Assembly: GCA_026874595.1 (NCBI GenBank)
Contig: CM049306.1
Coordinates: 63,678,019 to 63,742,018, forward strand
Length of the DNA stretch: 64,000 bases
DNA from: Sipunculus nudus
Taxonomy: Eukaryota; Annelida; Sipuncula; Golfingiida; Sipunculidae
Direction of reading: 5' to 3'
Shown here: piece by piece, positions 60,801 through 64,000 of the stretch
How the letters are laid out: each line of letters opens with the position of its first letter
Position numbering within the stretch: the stretch's first letter is position 1
Position numbers and translations under genes: made by a program
Notes under the pieces: generated by a model
What the model saw: the letters and a program-made list of their open reading frames with translations, nothing else
Told to the model about the DNA's origin: nothing
The model's database searches: none

Positions 60801-63800
60801 TATGATACAGGCACTGATGACCCCCGTACAAAAAAGGACGATGCAGGTGGCGCCACCAATACCTCAATTTCAGACATGTCTCATGTGAACAACATTGGCA
60901 TAAAATATGGTGATGATAGCTCCAGCCGTTTCTGAGATTATAATTTTAGTATGCTTTTATGGACAGATAACTAAGTTCAACTTCCTCTAACTTGGCCAAA
61001 AATCACCGAACTTGAACCATTCGAACAAATTTGAGAAAGATTATCCAAGGAATCATTTCTGTGAAATATTGGACAATTTGGCTGAACAGTTTTGGAGAAG
61101 AAGATTTTTAAAGCTTTTTTAGCTTTTTCCCTATAAAATCTAAGAAAATGCAGTTAGCCAAAAAAAAAGCAATATCCGATATAGTTTTTTAGATGACTAA
61201 TTTTTTGCATAAAATTTCGTGATGCTACCTCTTGCTGTTTTCAAGATAGTATGGGTTAACGTAGAGACGACAGACGACGGAAAACGGCCGACGGACGCCG
61301 GACGATGCCACACCATCGCATAAGCTCACAGGTTTGCTAAAAATCGTGGTTTTTCCTTAATTTCTCAAAGGAACGAAGTCGCAAAGACCCAGTTTTCGGC
61401 CTGGTAGGAGATCTTAGGGACATCTAACATTATGCCGAATTTTGGATTCCTAGTTCTTACGGTTTCAAAACGTGCATCATCTACGGACGGACGGACGGAC
61501 AGACAGACGGACGATGGACAATGGACCACGACTATAGCTCAGATGACTTATAGTCTGCTGAGCTAAAAAACTGGTGGCGCCACCTGAAACCATTTATGCA
61601 CAGCGTCCGTCTTTTTGTCTGCCGTGGGATAAAATCACTCATCTCTGCACTGGTTTGACTTATCTGCCTAAAATTTTGAAGGTTTATACATCTTGGACAG
61701 CTTTCTGGATTTTGTGGCAGGTGGCGCCGACTACATATATGTTTATGCTGCAGACATCCAGGCTTATATCTCGGGAACCGTTTGACCGATTGGGCCAAAA
61801 TTATGCATGTGTATAGTTCTCTCATAGCTCTTTATCATACACAAAACTGGTGGCTCCACCTGCAACCTTTTTGCACAGGGTCCGTCTGTTTGTCTGCCAT
61901 GGGGTAAAATCACTCATATCTCAGCAGTGGTTTGACTTTTTACGTTTGTATACAACTTTGATAGCTTTCTGGATTTTGTGATAGGTGGCACAACCTACAT
62001 ACACATTTCGGCTGCAGACATACATGCTAATATGCAACTGGAATTAATAGTCAATTTTACACCTGTGAAGTTTTTACTCTTCTGAAGTAAGGAATTACTT
62101 ATCTGATGAACATCCACACTTTCATAGCAATACAACACTTTGTGGACACAATTAAATGTGCACTAAAATCATTGTAACCCTGGTGGTAAAATCTAAAATG
62201 TAGCATAGCCTAGAATAAGAATGAATCACATACAGAAAATTATAACATTCATCTAGTTTTTGCACTAGGGGGGGTGCAGGGCATAGGGGTAGCCTGCTGG
62301 TAGTGGCCAAGCTGAGCCAAGGGAAGCTGCCTGGAGAGGGTTACATAACACAAGTGAAGGCTGTACTACTAGGTGGACTTAATGTAAACAACACTTGACA
62401 TGGTGTATAAAAACTTGAATAAAAGCTTCTCTTTTCGATCAATTCCTTTGAAATTTCAGATTTTAAAAGATTAAATCCTTATGTATATAAGCTGTGAAAA
62501 TTAAATCAACAGTGCTTACAGGGAAAAAACCTGCCATAGCCAAAGTTGGACAAAATTTAAGGTATTGATTTTTTATTTATGCTAATGACTTAAAAAATTT
62601 GCAAAATTCAGATCTAATTTTGGGTAAAAAATTGAATCTTGATTAAATAAAGTTATATCCCTAAAAAAAGTCTACAGCTTCAGCAATTCTCATGTTATGT
62701 GAGTAAATATATTTCCTGAATCTTAAAAAATGGCATTATATTTGGGCCTATGACTTCAAAACAATAAGCAATACTGACCTAATTTTGGTATGTTCAACGA
62801 AAATGTATGGAAGAATATGAATACTTAATATGATTAAACAAGGCCTACAGGCCAAATGCGAACCTGTGCAAAGGTTGGAAGTATGAATGGAGGTTTATTT
62901 TCAAAATTTAATATTGATATTCTTATGTGCTGCATATCTACCTTAGTCATTATGATTTCAGCAAAATGGACGTTTCGGACCTGCAAGTTTCAGACTAGGA
63001 CATTTTAAAAGTAGAATACGGGTAGCCAACAAGCGACTACGTGTATCCGCAAAATTAAGAGTGGGGCAGGTGCAGTGAGGCACGGATTGAGTGGCAAGGG
63101 GAAATAGAGTGAGGTGTGTTGCATATTAGCATGGATGTCTGCACCACCAATTTAGTGTATGATTAACAGCTATGTTTGATCTATACACATGAAAAATATT
63201 AGGGGGATATGTCAAACAAGTCCTGAGATAAAAGCCTGAATGTCTGCAGCTTAAACATAAATGTAGGTGGTGCCACCTGCCACAAAATCCAGAAAGCTGT
63301 CCAAGATGCATAAACCTGCAAAATTTTAGGCAGATAAGTCAAACCACTGCAGAGATGAACGATTTTATCCCAAGGTAGACAAACAGATGGATGCTGTGCA
63401 TAAATGGTGGCAGGTGGCGCCACCAGTTTTGCCTATGATGAAGAGCTATGTGAGATCTATAAACATGCAAAACTTTGGCCCAATCGGTCAAATGGTTCCC
63501 AAGATATGAGCTTGGATGTCTGCTGCATAAACTAGAATGCAGGTGGCTCCACCTGTAATTAAATCAAGAGAGCTGTCGGGGATGTATAAACCTGCAAAAT
63601 TTTAGCCAGATATGTCAAACTACTGCCGAGATATGAGTGATTTTATCCCATGACAGACAGACAGACAGGAGCTGTGCAAAAATGGCTGCAGGTTCCCGAG
63701 ATATGAGCTTGGATGTCTGCAGCGTAAACGTGAATGTAGGTGGTGCCACCTGTCATAAAATCAGAAAAGCTATCCAGGATGTATACGCATGCCGAATTTC

Positions 63801-64000
63801 AGATGAATTAGTCAAGTCACTGCAGAGATATGAGTGATTTTAACCCAAGGCAGACAAACAGATGGACACTGTGCAAACATGGTTGCAGGTGGTGCCACCA
63901 TTTTTTGTGTATGTTATAAAGCTCTCCAAGGGCTACATTTGTGCAAAAAAATTTTCCTGATCAGTCAAACGGTTCTCGAGATATGAGCTTGGATGTCTGC
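57896..64000 (+). repeat. Array unit 4 (cut by window end)
   Basis: Contains family A 57896-61343, B/inverted-C/B 61344-63013, and the start of family C from 63014. It shares unit-3 markers but keeps GCAGGTTCCC and CAGACAAACAG, so it is not a simple copy of unit 3. The array continues beyond the window. Confidence 0.95.

Larger units (their letters stand above)
27789..64000 (+). repeat. Macrosatellite array of ~9.76-kb units
   Basis: Unit starts (CAAGGCC of family A) are at 27789, 38371, 48134 and 57896, giving lengths 10,582, 9,763 and 9,762 bp plus 6,105 bp before the window ends. Units 2, 3 and 4 differ only by scattered single bases and homopolymer lengths in the stretches compared. Unit 1 is more diverged and has large indels. 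Each unit is a fixed series of families A, B, inverted C, B, C, C-modules and D plus AT-rich tail. No unit contains a recognisable gene. Confidence 0.97.

Overview
The window is eukaryotic and, in my reading, comes from the genome of a marine invertebrate, most likely a bivalve mollusc (inference, roughly 60% confidence). It is AT-rich, and no host protein gene, rRNA or tRNA can be recognised. Almost all of it is interspersed repeats. These pair ~130-180 bp tandem 'core' modules with ACGG/ACAG-type tetranucleotide runs, the layout described for bivalve 'pearl' and Helentron-like non-autonomous elements. The only recognisable coding sequence belongs to one degenerate tyrosine-recombinase retrotransposon.

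Layout. 1-16516: a mosaic of nested and truncated short repeats. I call the families A-F by their ends: A, CGAACCTGTG...CACAGGTTCG; B, right end AGTCAGCTGAGCTAAAAA; C, GTATCCGC...GCGGATAC; D, TATCCCCAGACA...TGTCTGGGGATA; E, head GACCCATGGGTC; F, ATGCCCCCGCC...GGCGGGGGCAT. The mosaic is broken by two DNA transposons, a TA-flanked mariner/pogo-like element (7751-8828) and a hAT-like element (11224-13388). 16517-25757: a family-A copy split by a Ngaro-type retrotransposon on the minus strand (17648-23903). That element is itself split inside its recombinase by a family-F element (18565-20383). 25758-26224: family-B tails. 26225-27788: the least repetitive stretch. 27789-64000: a tandem macrosatellite of ~9.76-kb units, with one older 10.6-kb unit, two full near-identical units and the start of a fourth.

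The Ngaro copy keeps gag-like, RT, RNase H and YR regions in the order expected of the family, and clear split direct repeats A1-ORFs-B1-A2-B2. It is dead: it has in-frame stops, at least two frameshifts and the 1.8-kb insertion. Other copies of family A act as the empty site and fix its boundaries to the base.

The most interesting signal is not a gene. Families with unrelated ends share one internal design: a 12-bp palindrome GGTGGCGCCACC (about 40 exact copies here), followed by a diverged module resembling CAAAATTT...GGTCAAACGGTTCCCGAGATAT. Four families (A, C, D, F) also share an architecture: a short perfect hairpin at the left end, subterminal inverted repeats, and a microsatellite near the right end. 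The palindrome contains two overlapping copies of the CTCF core AGGTGGCGC. Families D and E carry dense AGGTCA direct repeats typical of nuclear-receptor sites. The 9.76-kb array begins exactly at the left end of a family-A element, as expected if rolling-circle read-through built it.
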